From NCBI GenBank assembly GCA_016209665.1, contig JACQVT010000026.1, positions 1 to 5,533 on the forward strand: DNA of 5,533 nt, read 5' to 3'. The position numbers and the translations under genes are program-made. The stretch comes from Planctomycetota bacterium (GTDB lineage: Bacteria > Planctomycetota > Phycisphaerae > UBA1845 > PWPN01). The notes beneath the pieces are model-generated. The model worked only from the letters and a program-made list of their open reading frames with translations. It had not been told where the DNA came from and made no database searches. Numbering within the stretch: position 1 is the first letter of the stretch; each line of letters begins with the position of its first letter. Positions 5,466 through 5,533 of this stretch are shown here, in pieces.

Positions 5466-5533
5466 ATCTGCCGGCTTGGCGGGGAGTCCAAACGGTTGGA
5501 GGCCGGCGCCACGGCCGCCGCGCCGTCCGCTGG
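5466..5533. other. Right edge, no feature recognised
   Basis: After the stop at 5463-5465 the remaining 68 bases are GC-rich without a start, ribosome site or clear terminator that I can support. Confidence 0.5.

Overview
The window is GC-rich and looks like an environmental planctomycete, most likely Phycisphaerae-like. The organism call rests on recognised family hallmarks, not on a search. These are a secreted protein with a C-terminal dockerin-like double calcium loop with paired cysteines, a small membrane protein ending in a CRSCRYDLTGN...CPECG zinc ribbon, a GT2 glycosyltransferase with a DCDEQHEP motif next to a GHQPEFIHPGVWAKN protein, and several palindromic repeats between and inside genes.

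Layout, right to left, since most coding is on the minus strand. At the right edge is a plus-strand small membrane/zinc-ribbon protein (about 5117-5465) that appears to carry a frameshift between its two membrane helices. It is divergent from the rest. Between it and the next confident gene (4795-5116) lie a short CACGAAA-type tandem repeat and a small doubtful minus-strand ORF or gene remnant. Then comes a large minus-strand exported protein (798 aa, 4794-2398): signal peptide, NBR1/FW-like Ig domain, FN3 domain, a run of seven about 54-residue repeats that reads as a seven-bladed beta-propeller, a second FN3-like domain, and a dockerin-like calcium-binding tail. A 380-base intergenic region (2017-2397) follows, holding a roughly 118-bp inverted-repeat element with nested hairpins and an A/T island that could be a weak terminator and/or promoter.

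Next is a minus-strand two-gene unit. It has a soluble GT2 glycosyltransferase (2016-1237), whose stop overlaps the start of a long protein running off the left edge (1243-2, at least 414 aa). The long protein carries GHQPEFIHPGVWAKN and ends in the window at FVHGIGGAK. Its layout suggests a remote relationship to BshC-type cysteine ligases; this is inference only. The 7-base ATGCTGA overlap implies translational coupling and a shared job. The long gene carries a GC-rich composite palindromic element (about 885-1010) read in frame, similar in principle to the in-frame palindromic elements known from Rickettsia.

I see no tRNA, rRNA, CRISPR array, transposase or recognisable defence system. The points most worth following are the in-frame palindrome, the GT2/GHQPE gene pair, the seven-repeat secreted protein and the frameshifted zinc-ribbon gene.
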